A stretch of DNA of 64,000 nucleotides from Lingula anatina (lineage: Eukaryota; Brachiopoda; Lingulata; Lingulida; Lingulidae). Positions within the stretch are counted from its first letter, which is position 1. Each line of letters begins with the position of its first letter. The stretch covers positions 933,746-997,745 of the forward strand of contig NW_019774069.1 of assembly GCF_001039355.2 (NCBI RefSeq), read 5' to 3'. The translations under genes and the position numbers were made by a program. Below are positions 62,470 to 64,000 of the stretch, one piece after another. The notes beneath the pieces were generated by a model that was not told the origin of the DNA, did no database searches, and saw only the letters and a list, made by a program, of their open reading frames with translations.

Positions 62470-64000
62470 ATGGAGGATAAAAATGTGCTTTTCCTTGATA
62501 CCATCCCACAGAAAGCCGAGGTAAGGGAATATCCTTAAGCAGGGATCATTAAGACATTGCGTATAGTGTTCGGAATAGCTTATTAAATAATTATACTTAA
62601 AACATAAATGTCTTTTACCCTCTCTCTAAATATTTTATATACGGGCACTGTATATTCTGTATATTTTCTGATCGCTGTGTTTGCTGTCGCCGCCCAACAC
62701 TTGTGTTGCTTAGTCTATGAGTGAAAAAAACAGTGTTTTTCATTTTATTTAAGATATACTAAACGGCTTGTGTGGTAAATTGCAGGTAGGCCTACCTTTC
62801 GAAGATCAGCATGATCGGATTATTTTAACGAAAGTAATTGCATTCTTAAAAATATATTTTGGTGACATTCTCTCCAAACGCTAAACTATATTAATGTTTT
62901 GCTAAGATAGTGATAGAACCCATACGTGTTGATAATACTTGATTTCTTTCATATTGTACCATTTTATTTTCATAGCTTTTGGATAAGTACTTATCATGTT
63001 GAGGCTTTAATCACATACATTTGTGTCTTTAAAAACATAATTAAGTATATGTTATAACAATTATTTATCAAATGTTTAAAACGAGCTATACAAACAGCTT
63101 TTTTTATTTCAATATTTACAGTTGTCTTTCGGAAAAAGTCCAGATCATCGGTATCTTCCACAGCCCAATAGACCTTTGACCTTTGTAGTCATGCTTTCAT
63201 TGAGTGCAGTCGTTGTTGGTTCACTACTGTTATCTATGACGGTAATGTTCAATGTTTTTCTGCTGGCCCCAAGCCAAAACGAACAATTATTGACGAACCT
63301 TGCATGTGCAAAGCACATTCAATATAATGCTGGAGCTGTGTCATACCTACCGCAATCCCAGGTTATGAATTTGCACGCAAGAAAGACTAGTTACGACTTC
63401 GAGCCTTCGGTCATTTTGTCGGGCTGCGTCGGTATCAGTTTGGCAAATGGCACTGCACCTATTTCTCAGTGCAGTAGAAGCAGAGAAAAGAGAACATGTT
63501 TAGAGTGGAAAAATAAAGCAAGGCTTGTAATGGAAGAAACTGTTTTGACTAAGGAAGTGCGTTGCACTTCAGTTTCGTGGGAGGCCTTGACATATGACAT
63601 TAATGATTTTACTGATTGTTACAATATGTCTGGGGCACATTGGTATGGATTTGGACAAGTCTTCGACCAAAAGTGGCCCATAGAAAATTGGTCTATGAAC
63701 TTCGCTCCATTCGTTACCCATGATAGTATAAGTGCGAAGACTGCATATGGAAGCGTGGCTGAGCGGTTGGTGTTTGGTTCTCGAGGCGTTGGGATCTATG
63801 TACCTGAAGACGTCCCGTTATTTGTCAGTGTCAATGCAAGTGGTGACCATAAGATCTGTTTGATGGGTCGATTCAAAAACTCTCCCTATATAAATAATGA
63901 TGACTTGCCACCTTTTCTTAAATATAACATTTGCTCTTCGGACAACGCTCTGCAAATGCGTAATTTTGCCGCGAAGAACTTTTTCAGTCTACCACCTCCA
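62470..64000 (+). CDS. MYORG-like glycosidase, second copy (truncated by window end)
   Basis: Exon 1 (62470-62520) encodes the same 17 residues as 54458-54508, with one silent Phe change. Exon 2 starts at 63122 and is open to the window end. At least four amino-acid differences from copy 1 lie in the first 293 codons: SMSAVV/SLSAVV, EPWVIL/EPSVIL, TVSTKE/TVLTKE and DCFNMS/DCYNMS. The catalytic part is beyond the window. Both exons and splice sites are intact. Confidence 0.9.

Overview
The window is nuclear DNA of an animal. It is AT-rich, and its genes are split by GT-AG introns and carry typical bilaterian vertebrate orthologues, scattered with short non-autonomous transposons, microsatellites and one LINE remnant. 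A terminal-repeat motif resembling AAGGGATAATAACTC, the sacsin/RIPK-CARD gene content and the high apparent heterozygosity fit a marine invertebrate. I lean to a mollusc, but only from memory of similar repeats.

Layout from left to right: (1) 3-9744, plus strand: the 3' two thirds of a sacsin (SACS) gene, with two sacsin repeat regions, a J domain and a HEPN domain in a last separate exon; an apparent 1-base frameshift lies near 2908. (2) 9745-13194: AT-rich intergenic DNA. (3) 13195-35833, minus strand: a full-length 53BP1 (TP53BP1) gene of about 37 exons, with an S/TQ-rich N-terminal half, the segment before the Tudor module, tandem Tudor, a UDR-like nucleosome-binding segment and C-terminal tandem BRCT. 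(4) 36017-38089, plus: ribosomal protein S6, complete, five exons, head to head with 53BP1 across a promoter of about 180 bp. (5) 40015-49769, minus: a RIP-family kinase with a C-terminal CARD (RIPK2-like). Its 3' exons are present twice, separated by a single N at 43026. (6) 50435-52709, plus: FEM1A/C-type CUL2 substrate receptor, two exons. (7) 54458-57210, plus: a MYORG-like GH31 type II membrane glycosidase, two exons. (8) 58371 is an N; from 58788 to the end the FEM1 exon 2 and MYORG-like gene appear again, the last one cut by the window end.

The main structural message is that both duplications begin or end at single-N gaps, lack the upstream exons needed for a second complete gene, and differ from their partners by scattered substitutions plus transposon presence/absence. 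This is what unmerged haplotypes in an assembly look like, although true partial tandem duplication is not excluded. The paired copies are useful: they show empty and filled sites for a TTAA- or TA-targeting MITE family, and they show FEM1 changing only at silent sites while the kinase linker and the glycosidase ectodomain change amino acids.

I see no operon, CRISPR, prokaryotic or viral gene system. The genes are ordinary conserved animal genes with separate roles: protein quality control, DNA double-strand break repair choice, translation, innate immune signalling, C-degron ubiquitination and membrane or ER glycan processing. The unusual content is in gene structure, transposons and assembly.
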